Positions 23,294 to 32,458 of a stretch of 33,561 nucleotides of DNA are shown here, one piece after another; positions within the stretch are counted from its first letter, which is position 1, and the number at the start of each line of letters is the position of its first letter. Under the pieces are notes generated by a model. The model was not told the origin of the DNA. It was given only the letters and a program-made list of their open reading frames with translations, and did no database searches. This stretch comes from Methanoregula sp. (GTDB lineage: Archaea; Halobacteriota; Methanomicrobia; Methanomicrobiales; Methanospirillaceae), in contig JALOBP010000027.1 in the NCBI GenBank assembly GCA_023228295.1, forward strand, positions 1 to 33,561, in the 5' to 3' direction. Position numbers and translations under genes: made by a program.

Positions 23294-24538
23294 ATGTGGA
23301 AGGCAGTTGAGATCGATGCATGGCTCGGGGCCCGGAAGACCAGCCTTGAGGATGCACGTACTACCGTCACGGAGATCATCGGGAGGGTGCAGAACGAGGG
23401 GGACGCTGCACTCCGCGACCTTGCGAAAAAATATGTTGAACTGATCGATATTGCAGTCTCCGAAGAAGAACGCGAGGCAGCCTACGATTCAGTTGATGTA
23501 GAGGTCATCGAAGCCCTTGTCGAAGCCCATGCACGGATCGAGCGCTTCCACGAGCTCCAGAAGCCAAAGGACCTCTGGCTGCAGGAGATGGAGCCCGGTA
23601 TCATTCTGGGCATGAAGACCACCGCCCTCAACAGGGTCGGTATCTATGTTCCCGGCGGGCGGGCGGCCTACCCCTCGTCTGCGCTCATGTGCGCTGTCCC
23701 TGCCTGGGTAGCCGGCGTAAAGGAAGTCTGTGCCTGCTCCCCGCCGCCGATCAAGCCTTTAACGCTCGTTGCCCTCGACATCGCGGGTGTCACCGAGATC
23801 TACAGCGCCGGCGGGGCACAGGCCATTGCCGCCATGGCACTCGGAACCGAGTCCATCCGCCCGGTCCAGAAGATTGTCGGGCCCGGCAACATCTACGTCA
23901 CGCTTGCCAAGATGATGCTCCGGGAACACGCCGAGATCGACTTCCCGGCCGGCCCGAGCGAGATCGGGATCATCGCCGACAGCACGGCCAATCCCCGTAT
24001 CGTTGCCGCCGATGTTCTGGCACAGGCCGAGCACGACCCGAACGCTGCCTGCATCCTTATCACGACCGACAAGGAACTCCCGGCAAAGGTTGGAAAAGAG
24101 ATCGACTCCCTGCTTGCCGCTGCCCCGAGAAAGGAGATCATCATCGAGGCGCTCAAGAACTCCGGTTACACAATTGTTAACGATATTGATGAGGCCTGCG
24201 CCGCATCCGATGTCGTAGCCCCCGAGCACCTCTCCATCCAGGTTGCCGACCCGCTCTCGGTTGTGACCAAAGTCAGAAACGCCGGTGCCATCTTTGTCGG
24301 GAAATACTCCGCGGTTGCCTGCGGGGACTATGCGGTGGGCACCAACCACTGCCTCCCGACCGCCGGTTACTCGAAGATGTACTCGGGCCTCGATGTCCAG
24401 CATTTCTGCAAGACGGCGTCGGTCGAGATGCTCGACCGCAATGGTCTTGAAGCGATTGGCGACATTGTCGAGACCATCGCTACTGCCGAGGGGCTCCACG
24501 CCCATGCACAGTCGGTCAGGGTCAGAAGGGAACTCTGA
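23294..24538 (+). CDS. hisD: Histidinol dehydrogenase
   Basis: Catalyses the last two steps of histidine synthesis, oxidising histidinol to histidine with two NAD+. The 414 residues align with the family throughout: GIYVPGGRAAYPSS (116-129), YSAGGAQAIAAMA (170-182), VGPGNIYV (195-202). By comparison with E. coli HisD the zinc ligands are Gln244, His247, Asp345 and His404, and the catalytic pair is Glu311-His312 in VAPEHL. All are present, so the enzyme should be active. ATG 23294 starts close to a short AT-rich stretch without a Shine-Dalgarno, so it may be leaderless. It stands alone here; no other his gene is in the window. Confidence 0.97.
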   Translation: MWKAVEIDAWLGARKTSLEDARTTVTEIIGRVQNEGDAALRDLAKKYVELIDIAVSEEEREAAYDSVDVEVIEALVEAHARIERFHELQKPKDLWLQEMEPGIILGMKTTALNRVGIYVPGGRAAYPSSALMCAVPAWVAGVKEVCACSPPPIKPLTLVALDIAGVTEIYSAGGAQAIAAMALGTESIRPVQKIVGPGNIYVTLAKMMLREHAEIDFPAGPSEIGIIADSTANPRIVAADVLAQAEHDPNAACILITTDKELPAKVGKEIDSLLAAAPRKEIIIEALKNSGYTIVNDIDEACAASDVVAPEHLSIQVADPLSVVTKVRNAGAIFVGKYSAVACGDYAVGTNHCLPTAGYSKMYSGLDVQHFCKTASVEMLDRNGLEAIGDIVETIATAEGLHAHAQSVRVRREL

Positions 24539-25075
24539 TCCCGGTTCTCTTTCTCCTTACGAATTTTAATCGCGACCCTGTTTTTCTTTCGGAGTCCGGA
24601 ATTGTTTCAAAGTACACCGCCCGACCCCCTCCACTAAAAATACCCCCGAATTGCCAGATTTCCTGACGTAAAAATCGTAAAAATCCTGCCCATGATCCGG
24701 AATGGCCCGGAGGGGGTCGCATGGGTACAAATGTAAATCCGGGCACAATCCTGCACCGGCATACGATTCCGCACCGTGCCGGATTTCTGTCATTTTCACG
24801 GTGTGGAATCTGGAATTTTCTGAAAACAAAATACCAGAGACGGGACCTGTGGTCGGGACAAGCAGTGTACCCGTGTTACCCCCTCCGACCCCCCCTGCCC
24901 GTTGGTCACCATCAGGTACCCAATCCCCGTTAGAAAATCCCTGCATGGGGGACCTTAAACCGGATCATTGTGCTATGGGAACGGACCGGTACGCACAATT
25001 GTTCATCTATTGTTGATAACCGGGACCAGGTCCTGATCCGGTGCGCATCAGCCCGACCAAGTTAAAAAGAGGTGT
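24539..25075. other. Non-coding stretch with inverted repeats and a strong hairpin
   Basis: About 540 bases without a believable gene. GACCCCCTCC (24623-24632) is repeated inverted at 24709-24718, and a third C-rich block lies near 24877-24895. Bases 24735-24746 pair with 24776-24786 through 11 pairs with one bulged G. On the minus strand that stem is followed at once by ACA. CGTAAAAAT occurs twice in tandem near 24667-24684. A structured RNA or a repeated intergenic element is possible. Confidence 0.4.
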
Positions 25076-25744
25076 TCAATCGATCTTTGCCCGTTCGGGG
25101 AAATACATCCGGTCGGTCTTCTCATAGCCCGGGAAGATTGCGTCCCGTTCATAGTTGCTCTCGATATGTTCCCTGTATATTTTCCCCGGGTAGAGGGGAT
25201 CTTCGTAATCCGGAATAAGGATATATTCCCGGGTGTAATACTGGCCGCTCTCTCCTTCCGGAAGGATCTTCACCAGGTAGGTACAGTTACCGATATTGGT
25301 CCAGGTTCCGGCCATCTGTTGGGTGGGGTTTATTTTGAGATTACTCGATACCTCAGTGACAATACCGTATTTGTAAATCACGGAACCTTCGGGATAGAAC
25401 TTATACTCATATCCGTAAATGGCGTTATTGACCATGTCCGGCCACCGGAAAACATAGCGGTGAAGGATCGGGTCTGCATCCCTGGGCGGAATCGTTGCGC
25501 AGACATTTACCGTCCCTGTTGTGTTCTCCGTTGCAGAAGTGTCCGTGGCTGCCTGTGTTGGGGCAGTTGTATTCTCCACGACTGCAGGTTCCATTGTTCG
25601 GGGAACCTTAGTTATTGTCAGAGAAGCTGCTGGTGTTCTATCCTCTGTCACCGGTGTGCCTGCAGGTGCGGACTCCATGCACCCGGCACAGAGGATGGCT
25701 GCAATGCATACGAACGCAAAAATTATGCTTGCATTTCCCTTCAT
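25076..25744 (-). CDS. Secreted lipoprotein of unknown function
   Basis: A 222-residue protein. The signal peptide is MKGNASIIFAFVCIAAILCA and the lipobox Cys is residue 22. A Thr/Ala/Pro-rich tether (about 23-90) leads to a globular domain (95-222, VCATIPPRDADPILHRYVF, then YGYEYKFYPEGSVIYKYG) rich in aromatic residues and probably beta-stranded. Start ATG 25744 is set by the signal peptide; the open frame reaches 25915 but the added residues are not signal-like. A GGGGAT stretch lies just upstream. Extracellular, membrane-anchored; no family recognised. Confidence 0.82.
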   Translation of the reverse strand: MKGNASIIFAFVCIAAILCAGCMESAPAGTPVTEDRTPAASLTITKVPRTMEPAVVENTTAPTQAATDTSATENTTGTVNVCATIPPRDADPILHRYVFRWPDMVNNAIYGYEYKFYPEGSVIYKYGIVTEVSSNLKINPTQQMAGTWTNIGNCTYLVKILPEGESGQYYTREYILIPDYEDPLYPGKIYREHIESNYERDAIFPGYEKTDRMYFPERAKID

Positions 25745-25993
25745 CGTATCCCCATTTCTCCAGTGGATCGATAAATCTTTCATAATTTTTGTGTTTAAAA
25801 TTCCGGCCAGTCCGTGAAACCAGAAACCCCTGGAGATTACCGTCGGGACCGGGATTGTTGTTGTCCCGCAAGGACGAACGTTACGGTTGCCCGGGGGGAA
25901 ACACCCTGCCCACAACTGACAGAACCGTAAATCTGACCTGGATCGACAGGGTCATTTTCCTGATAATAAAAAACGAAAAAAGCAATAAAAATA

Positions 25994-26568
25994 TTACTTT
26001 CTTTTCATTCCCATTACACTGAAAAATATCCCGGCCAATACAAATGCAACGAGTGGCACAAGTGGCGAAAGCGGAGCCCGGGAGATGGATTTGCAGAATG
26101 AGTGAAATTAACCTGCGCAACCGCCGTTTCCTGTGGATTTGAGCGGAGACGGTCGAGCGGGGATGCCACGACATAAACCGAGTAGGTTCCGGGCTTTAAG
26201 TTGCCGATGATGATGGAGGTGTCCCACTCATACATCCACGTACCGTCACTCATCTTCACCGGTGCCGTAGTGAAAAGGCCCCGGCCCGCCGCAATGTTGA
26301 GGTTCTCAAGGGCAACCCCGCGGGGGTCGAGTTCCGGGCCTGTAACATAGAGGTACACGGCAATCGTGTGAATGCCGGTGACGGTGCCACTCAGGGTAAC
26401 GGTATCGCCAACCTGTGCTTCGGACGGGCTTGCCATGATCGTGAGGCTTGGCGGGAGTGGGGGAGCCCCGGAAGTAATGTTGACCGCAGGTGGGATGGGA
26501 ATACCCGCAGCCGGCATGCAGATCGCGAAGCATGCCAGCAGAACAATGAAGAGGGCCCCCCATCGCAT
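25994..26568 (-). pseudogene. Secreted Ig-like protein with a frameshift before its membrane anchor
   Basis: From ATG 26568 a signal peptide (MRWGALFIVLLACFAICMPA) and a beta-sandwich-like domain (SPSEAQVGDTVTLSGTVTG, then DGTWMYEWDTSII and PGTYSVYVVAS) are intact to about residue 153. The same frame then ends at 26014 in an out-of-character Arg/His-rich tail. A second frame, ending at 25994, encodes an ideal C-terminal anchor (RAPLSPLVPLVAFVLAGIFF, then basic MGMKRK). A one-base deletion between about 26050 and 26112 explains both. It is either a recent mutation releasing the protein from the membrane or a sequence error. I know similar anchored proteins from Methanomicrobiales only by general pattern. 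Confidence 0.65.
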
Positions 26569-26618
26569 ATGTTCAGGTTGACCCTTGGGGCCTTTAATTC
26601 CTGCGATTAATAGGGGTA

Positions 26619-27920
26619 TCAGAACTTCACCACCATGACTGCCTCTTCTTCTTTTTTGAGCTCACCTTTCAGGTGATCGAAATCGAACTCGTAGCCCTCC
26701 CATGGATTGTAATCGTCATAGAGTTCGCATTTGTCCAGCATGTCGACAAACTCTTTTAAGAAGATTCGCGGGATCACGTCCACCCTCCCGCCAAACCGTG
26801 TCGTGATCTTCTTGATCATTGCACGGATGAACCGGTGGGAGATCCGCTCACGGTCCGGCTCGGCATAGGCCTGTGCGTACACATCCATCACTTTGAGTGC
26901 CACCTGTTCGAGCTTGGCGGTGTCGAATTTCGAGAGCACGATCTGGGGCTGGCGTGGATTTTTGAAGCCGTCGGTCTGGATGATACTGATCCTGTCATAG
27001 AGCGGGGGCACTGAGCGGATCCCCCGCGATCCGTCGTACATTGCCGGCGTTCCCGTGAAGAGAAAGTAGCAGCGCGGCATCTCGCCACGGTCAAGGGCAT
27101 CGATGATCTGAACGAGTGTCTGGTAACCCTTCTCCCTCTGGTTTCTCTGGAGCCCCTGCGTAGTCTCCATCTCGTCTATGGCAATTGCAAGGCCGCTGTA
27201 ACCTGCCCCGTGGATGACCGCAACAAGGCCCCGCAGGAAAAGGTAGGCGATGGTGTCATCGATGTCACCCTTGATCCCTGCCTTTGCTTTGAAATCCCGC
27301 CCGATGTTGGGCTCGGCCGAGAGCCAGCCAAGAGCTGCCTGGGCCAGCGGGAAGTCGCCGTTGTTGTTGGCCTTGTAGTATGTGCGGAGTGTTGCTGCGA
27401 GGGCTGAGTTCATCTCTGAGATGGCCGAGAGTGCAGTCTCGATCTCCCTGCCGGTCGCCTCCTCAAGTTCGGCCTCGGAAAGCTCATTCCCGCTTACCGA
27501 GATGAGCCGTTCCTCGGTTTTAAAGAGCCAGTTGTCGACGATTGTCTTGATGGCGTGCTCCTCCTCGCGGGTGCGGAGGCCGGCACAGATCTGCTGGTAG
27601 ATGCTCTTGAGCTTATGGAGCGGTGCCGAAGAGGAAATGACAACCTGGGATGTGACAAAACCTTTTGAGCGTGCAATCTCGAGCGAACGTGCAACAAGGA
27701 ATGTCTTGCCGCTCCCGTATTCGCCCCGGATAAACTTGGTGTCGCCACCCCCAAGCGCTACATAGTCAAGCTGTTTTGCAATGACCTCTTCTTCGATATC
27801 GAGACCGACCGCGATCCGTTCGAGTCCTCCCGCAGGGACCGTGCCCCTCCGGATAGCATTGATGATATTGATGCTCTCGAGCCGCTGCCGGTCGGTCCGA
27901 TCAGGTTCCGGTATATTCAT
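26619..27920 (-). CDS. P-loop ATPase of the DUF2791 (BrxC/BrxD-like) type
   Basis: A 433-residue ATPase. Walker A is GEYGSGKTF (66-74), Walker B LAIAIDEME (244-252) and a sensor-like FLFTGTP (286-292). The opening INAIRRGTVPAGGLERIAVG and the GGGDTKFIRGEYGSGKT block are typical of the DUF2791 ATP-binding domain, seen in BREX phage-defence ATPases and in stand-alone archaeal and bacterial proteins. ATG 27920 is chosen for the GGAGGG about 9 bases upstream; a TTG at 27941 is the alternative. It overlaps the TPR-winged-helix gene by 20 bases and is the last gene of the GT2-TPR-ATPase operon. No BREX methylase, PglZ or Lon gene is near, so a defence role is unproven. Confidence 0.85.
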   Translation of the reverse strand: MNIPEPDRTDRQRLESINIINAIRRGTVPAGGLERIAVGLDIEEEVIAKQLDYVALGGGDTKFIRGEYGSGKTFLVARSLEIARSKGFVTSQVVISSSAPLHKLKSIYQQICAGLRTREEEHAIKTIVDNWLFKTEERLISVSGNELSEAELEEATGREIETALSAISEMNSALAATLRTYYKANNNGDFPLAQAALGWLSAEPNIGRDFKAKAGIKGDIDDTIAYLFLRGLVAVIHGAGYSGLAIAIDEMETTQGLQRNQREKGYQTLVQIIDALDRGEMPRCYFLFTGTPAMYDGSRGIRSVPPLYDRISIIQTDGFKNPRQPQIVLSKFDTAKLEQVALKVMDVYAQAYAEPDRERISHRFIRAMIKKITTRFGGRVDVIPRIFLKEFVDMLDKCELYDDYNPWEGYEFDFDHLKGELKKEEEAVMVVKF

Positions 27921-29715
27921 ATATTTCGCCCTCCTCGCCAACGCCTTTCTTCCCGATGATTGAGATGCTCTGTTCAGCAGCCTTCCGGATGAGGATATTC
28001 ACGATCCCCCCCACCCTCCGTGTCCCGAGCACCTTGCGCAGGTCCATCTCGGTTGCCTTACGGTGGGTCTGCAGGAATTCTAAGATCTTCTGCTCCGGTC
28101 CAGTGAGATTCAGCTGTTCTGTGAGAACCTGTGCTGCGGGCACGGTTTCCACTTTCTTTTGCTGTGGCCGGGTATGCAGGATGGGCCGGTCGGCCACAGA
28201 CCGCTCCTTGCAGGCCCGGACCAGCTGGAGGAAGTCCTCGAGCCGCAGGGTACGACCCGGCGTGGGCAGGATGTCCATTCCCGAGAGGCAGAGATATTTA
28301 CAGCCCGAATAGTCCATATCTTCCAGAGCATTGGACGCGGTGATAAAATAAGCCATTGCCAGCAGCTCGAGGCCATCTGAATGGAGCGATGACCTCCGTT
28401 CTTCGAGCCGCTGAATCAGCTGCTCCAGGAGGCGTTTGAGCTGGTACATCTTCCCGTTCTCATCAACAACTGCCTCAGCAATGCGGGTGAGATCCGCACC
28501 TTTCTTCACATTGGAAAGGATGTACAGCATCACCTTCTCGCATTCCCTGTCTTCTCCATGAGCGATGAGGAAGCGGGCATAATCGAGCCCTCCAAGGAAA
28601 AAGTCCGCCCTGTATGCCCGGTAATACCATGAACGCGCCTCGCCAGTATCCCCAGAATCGAGGTAGAACCGGGCAGTTTCAACAAGGCTTGCAACGTTGA
28701 CGTCCCGCGAGACAAGATCAAGGAACCGCCGCTTTGCTTCCATAGGATCCATCTGTTTATTCAGAAATTCACGGTACGTTCCGATGATCTCTCTGAGTTG
28801 TTCGAGATCATTCTTGGTCGCGAGTTCGTCCCGGATCAACCGTTCGTAAGCAGAGATGGCTTCCGTTTCCTGTCCGCACCTGGCAAGAACATTGCATTCC
28901 AGAAACCGGTATGCGGGATCTGAGGAGATAGCAAGGAGCGAATGGGTCGCCTCCAGTGCTGCAGTCATATTGCCGGACGATTGCAGGATCTCTATATAAT
29001 CGAAGAGAATCTCCGAATCAGGGTTCTCGCTGACCTCGGTGGAGTATGCTTCAAGCGATGAGGGACGGTCGTATTGTGCGAGGGCGTGGAGGTATTTCCT
29101 GAACACCGCCCGGTCCTTTGTCGTGGGATATATCTCGCAGGCAGTATCTGCGGCAGCCCGGAAGTCTTTTGTCTGTATCAGGGCATCGATATATTCGGCT
29201 GATTTTCCTGTTCCCTCGCCAAGCACCGCACAGGTGGCCAGCGCCTCCTCCGCGTCACCGGCTTCGATAAGCGCCCGCATAAGGTCCCGGAGATCCGCCG
29301 GTTTCCTGCCGATATGGACCAGGCGGCGAAGTACCTTCACTGCCCCCCGGTAATCTTTGTGCCCGAGGAGATAGCCGGCATAGGAGCGGAGGGCATCCTG
29401 GTTGGTCGGGTCGAGGTGGACTGCTGTAGCATATTCGGCTATTGCCCCCTCGTCGCCCCGGCCTTCGAGCACTTTTGCCAGGTAACTATGGACATATGAT
29501 GAATCCGGCATCTTGCGGGCAAGATCGAGGAATGCCGCTTCGGCATCCTCAAGCCGGCCGGTCAGGAAGAGGTTGGTTGCGGCAAGCACCTCGACAGCCG
29601 GGTCCTTCCCTGTATCGAGAAGAACCTGGCAGAATTTAAGGGACTCCAGGTACCTGCCGTCTTCAAAGAGCCGGAACGCTTCCTGCTTTCTTTCTTCCGG
29701 TGTTGCCGGGATCAT
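27901..29715 (-). CDS. TPR-repeat protein with C-terminal winged helix
   Basis: A 604-residue soluble protein. TPR-like helical repeats span about 5-480 (EAFRLFEDGRYLESLKFC, YAGYLLGHKDYRGAVKVL, ETARFYLDSGDTGEARSWYY). After a linker, residues 535-604 form a winged-helix-like domain (GPEQKILEFLQTHRKATEMD, ending EGEIYEYTGT). It probably scaffolds partner proteins and contacts DNA. Its start overlaps the stop of the glycosyltransferase gene (ATGA) and its stop overlaps the ATPase start by 20 bases. A TPR-wHTH protein beside a DUF2791 ATPase suggests the two form a complex. No known system of this composition comes to mind. Confidence 0.82.
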   Translation of the reverse strand: MIPATPEERKQEAFRLFEDGRYLESLKFCQVLLDTGKDPAVEVLAATNLFLTGRLEDAEAAFLDLARKMPDSSYVHSYLAKVLEGRGDEGAIAEYATAVHLDPTNQDALRSYAGYLLGHKDYRGAVKVLRRLVHIGRKPADLRDLMRALIEAGDAEEALATCAVLGEGTGKSAEYIDALIQTKDFRAAADTACEIYPTTKDRAVFRKYLHALAQYDRPSSLEAYSTEVSENPDSEILFDYIEILQSSGNMTAALEATHSLLAISSDPAYRFLECNVLARCGQETEAISAYERLIRDELATKNDLEQLREIIGTYREFLNKQMDPMEAKRRFLDLVSRDVNVASLVETARFYLDSGDTGEARSWYYRAYRADFFLGGLDYARFLIAHGEDRECEKVMLYILSNVKKGADLTRIAEAVVDENGKMYQLKRLLEQLIQRLEERRSSLHSDGLELLAMAYFITASNALEDMDYSGCKYLCLSGMDILPTPGRTLRLEDFLQLVRACKERSVADRPILHTRPQQKKVETVPAAQVLTEQLNLTGPEQKILEFLQTHRKATEMDLRKVLGTRRVGGIVNILIRKAAEQSISIIGKKGVGEEGEIYEYTGT

Positions 29716-30419
29716 TCGGGCCCCCTGCCGAACCGGATCCTGAAGAGACCGGCGAGCATCCGGAGCATATCCCGCTTCTGCACGCGGGAGTCCCCCTTAT
29801 TCTGCCATTCAATGGGGACTTCCTCGATCATGAACCCGGCGATCCTGAGCTGCCAGAGAAGTTCCACGTCAAACTCGAACCCCCGCGAGATCATCCGGGG
29901 CAACACTGTATCGACAGCATTCTTCGTGAAGACCTTTGCCCCGCACTGGGTATCGTGGAAGGAGAGCCCGAAGAGGAGCCGGATCAGGATGTTGAAACCC
30001 CGGCTCTCGATCTGCCGGAGGAACCCCTGCTTCACGGTAAGTGTTGACCCGTCCACCCAGCGGGAGCCGATCGCTCCGTCAGCATGCGGCAGGGACGAGA
30101 AGAGTCGCAGCATCTCCCTCATACTCGTTGAACCGTCGGCATCCACATAGCCAAGGAGTGGTGCTTTTGCCTCTTTGAGCCCTGCGATCACCCCGCCTCC
30201 CTTGCCAAGGCGATGGTCGAAGCGGAGGCAGCGGATCGTGAGGTCGGTACGCCGGGAGGCAATACCTTCAACGATCTCCGCGGTACGGTCCGTCCCGTCA
30301 CAGACTACAATCAGTTCCCCGTCAAATCTGGCAATAGAATCGAAGAAGAGCGAGATCCGGTTCTCCTCGTTGTAGGCCGGGATGATAAGGCTGAGGGGTG
30401 GTATGGAAGCCGTTGTCAT
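29712..30419 (-). CDS. GT2-family glycosyltransferase (dolichyl-phosphate sugar synthase-like)
   Basis: Transfers a sugar from a nucleotide donor to a polyprenyl phosphate on the inner face of the membrane. The 235 residues show LSLIIPAYNEENRI (9-22), VCDGTDRTAEIV (39-50), the DxD motif YVDADGS (91-97) and the DTQCGAKVF segment (156-164) shared with dolichyl-phosphate glucose/mannose synthases such as ALG5 and AglD-like enzymes. GFEFDVELL (180-188) also matches. It has no C-terminal membrane helices, so it is the short soluble form. First gene of the operon with the TPR-wHTH and ATPase genes, an unexpected pairing. Start ATG 30419 has no clear ribosome-binding site. Confidence 0.88.
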   Translation of the reverse strand: MTTASIPPLSLIIPAYNEENRISLFFDSIARFDGELIVVCDGTDRTAEIVEGIASRRTDLTIRCLRFDHRLGKGGGVIAGLKEAKAPLLGYVDADGSTSMREMLRLFSSLPHADGAIGSRWVDGSTLTVKQGFLRQIESRGFNILIRLLFGLSFHDTQCGAKVFTKNAVDTVLPRMISRGFEFDVELLWQLRIAGFMIEEVPIEWQNKGDSRVQKRDMLRMLAGLFRIRFGRGPE

Positions 30420-30560
30420 GGTATGCGGGGTAGTAGCAGGAGAACCATTCGGACAAGATAACCGGCACGTTTCTGGCGGCCTTTTTTGTCCGTGCCTGGT
30501 GCGGCAGCGGGTCTCCGGCTGGAATGTCTGGAGTACGTTTGCCCGGGTCGGCCAATAACG

Positions 30561-30800
30561 TTACTGGTGCTTGAGCAGATGCTGGCTGAGCACGGTGCCG
30601 GGACGGTACTTATCAGCCATGGCAAGTGCGGTCTTGCGGAGTTCGTTATGCTCAATGAGGCAACTCTCCGGAGGCGGGCTTTTACGGAGGATCTGGGATG
30701 TGTTCTCGGTTATCTGGATAAGCTCGGTCGCAATTACGGCATTGAGCCATATGAGATCGGCGAGCATCTCTTTTGTCTCAGTGTCCTGCATATAACACAT
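30561..30800 (-). CDS. Small hypothetical protein (79 residues)
   Basis: An all-helical-looking protein: MLADLIWLNAVIATELIQIT, then SCLIEHNELRKTALAMADKY. No membrane segment. ATG 30800 may be leaderless: ATTAATATC at 30819-30827 on the minus strand is placed as a TATA box about 25 bases upstream; ATG 30791 is the alternative. It lies between the Bat-type operon and the glycosyltransferase gene and has its own promoter and upstream terminator. No family recognised. Confidence 0.65.
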   Translation of the reverse strand: MCYMQDTETKEMLADLIWLNAVIATELIQITENTSQILRKSPPPESCLIEHNELRKTALAMADKYRPGTVLSQHLLKHQ

Positions 30801-30838
30801 GTGATCGTTTTGGAGATATTAATGGATAGGGAATCCAG

Positions 30839-30845
30839 AAAAAAA
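30839..30845 (-). terminator. T-run terminator after the Bat-type operon
   Basis: Seven T on the minus strand, 84 bases past the stop at 30929 and before the small gene at 30800. Confidence 0.45.
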
Positions 30846-30928
30846 GATCTTGTCCAGCACTATCCGGACTATGACCTGAATGGGCTGGATTGCAACAAGA
30901 GGTTATCGTGTGGCCGGGTTCCTGTCCA

Positions 30929-32458
30929 TCATGCGGTGATAATTTCCCGGATTCGCCGGATCATGGTGGAAATCTCCGCAGCATCCGGCATCTGTCGGGC
31001 AAACACGATTTCATCACAGCGTTGGAGAATCGTTTCAAGGTCCGCGGTATTGCGGCCGGAAGAGCGGAGGGCAGAAACAATTTCAGCAGTAGTGACTTCC
31101 TCATGGTCTCCATATTCGTGCGAAAGGAATACCCTTAATGACCGGCTCGCCAGCCCATATGCATCGGTATAGCGGTGCTGCTCAGATGCCCGTTCAGCAT
31201 CGAGAATGAGCTGTCTCGCCTCATCTCGGTGGTCGAAATCCAGGCAGGATTGGCCGGCACTGGTTTTCATGGGGGGAATCTTATGCCTCTTGTATTTCGT
31301 GTACACATACCATCCGAAGACCGTGAGGATCGCCATTACCAGAATGGTTATGGGAACCCACAGAAAACCGCCCGGCCCGGCCTCCTCTTCCATGGCCAAC
31401 TGTATGACATGGTTATCCTCGATGGTAGCATTCACGAATGCTCTTTGTCCTTCCGGTGTAACATACGTGATATTCACTATTGCACCGGTGAGCGTGCGAT
31501 TGATTGCAGTTCCGGAATGACTGTATCCATGGTCTCGTAACGTCCGACTGAAATACAGGAATGTTGTATTAGCCCCAAGTGAAGGATCTGTGGCGATATC
31601 TGCATTTGAGCTCTCTGATATCGAGGGGATGATTCCCGCGTGCATCGCACCCTGCACGACAACCTGATCATCAGCACCTTTCCGGTACAACATCGAGAAC
31701 GTACCGGTATCCTTTCCTGCAGGTTGGGTATCCAGCGCCTGTCGGGTGAATCCTTCGGAAACGAGACTTGCGTTAACGGCCGCAACCAGTGGGTCAGCGA
31801 AAAGCCTCCCGTAGAACTCGCGTTGTTCCTGCTCCCATCTCTCCTTATCACGCAGCTGCTGCTCACGGGCAGTTTCCGTGTCTCCCTGCGGCTGGTTACC
31901 AGCGACCGATTGTTGCCCGGTACTGTCAGAACCCATCTGCTGCCAGGTACTAACGGTCTGTTCAACGATACTGACCGAGCTTTCGGAAGGGATTTCCCCG
32001 CTTTCCTGCAGGCTGGTGCTTTCCCGCGGGACAGGAATATTTTTCATAAGGCTTGGGTCTGCGACGATGTGGATATAGATCTCCGGCAGGCTGGCATTGA
32101 CCGGTGACGGAGCTGCGTGCCAGAATGATATATGCACCTTGTAGTCCCGGGCAACCTGCGAGGGTGCCATCGTGAGGTTCAGGAATGAATGACCGACCGG
32201 GACCGTGTGGCTGAAAACTCGGTTTTGGGTGCTGATCATAACAACCCCGGTCTTCTGGAGCTGCACATCGGTTGAGAATCTGACGATCCCGTGTGTCTCA
32301 TCCGGGTACGTGCTGGTGACGGTAATTGGGATTTCCACAGCCTGCCCGGTCAGGAAATAGTAGTCCTGCTGGCCTGCGGTGAATGTGATATCGGCAGCCA
32401 GGGATCCCGTGACAAGGATGCAGAGCAGCAGAATGGTACCTGGGACCGGCCACTTCAT
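30929..32458 (-). CDS. BatD-like membrane-anchored protein
   Basis: A 509-residue protein with a signal peptide (1-21), a beta-sandwich domain (22-135, AVEIPITVTSTYPDETHGIV), a Gln/Ser-rich linker with a charged helix (REQQLRDKERWEQEQREFYG), a second extracellular domain (about 220-360), a membrane helix at 365-386 and a cytoplasmic helical domain (405-509, DARQ/AERASEQHRY-type, TPR-like). In Bat operons BatD-like proteins pair with VWA proteins BatA and BatB at the membrane. The gene overlaps the VWA gene by four bases (ATGA), which supports that role. Sequence similarity to bacterial BatD is only in plan, so the name is tentative. Confidence 0.75.
   Translation of the reverse strand: MKWPVPGTILLLCILVTGSLAADITFTAGQQDYYFLTGQAVEIPITVTSTYPDETHGIVRFSTDVQLQKTGVVMISTQNRVFSHTVPVGHSFLNLTMAPSQVARDYKVHISFWHAAPSPVNASLPEIYIHIVADPSLMKNIPVPRESTSLQESGEIPSESSVSIVEQTVSTWQQMGSDSTGQQSVAGNQPQGDTETAREQQLRDKERWEQEQREFYGRLFADPLVAAVNASLVSEGFTRQALDTQPAGKDTGTFSMLYRKGADDQVVVQGAMHAGIIPSISESSNADIATDPSLGANTTFLYFSRTLRDHGYSHSGTAINRTLTGAIVNITYVTPEGQRAFVNATIEDNHVIQLAMEEEAGPGGFLWVPITILVMAILTVFGWYVYTKYKRHKIPPMKTSAGQSCLDFDHRDEARQLILDAERASEQHRYTDAYGLASRSLRVFLSHEYGDHEEVTTAEIVSALRSSGRNTADLETILQRCDEIVFARQMPDAAEISTMIRRIREIITA

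Noticed and set aside
24566..24946. Minus-strand open frame of 126 codons in the gap after hisD
   Set aside because: It runs through the inverted repeats, has no ribosome-binding site and reads as low-quality Gly/Pro/Arg sequence.
26619..27920. BREX phage-defence locus
   Set aside because: Only a DUF2791-like ATPase is present. PglX, PglZ, BrxA, BrxB and BrxL are missing, and the neighbours are a glycosyltransferase and a TPR protein.
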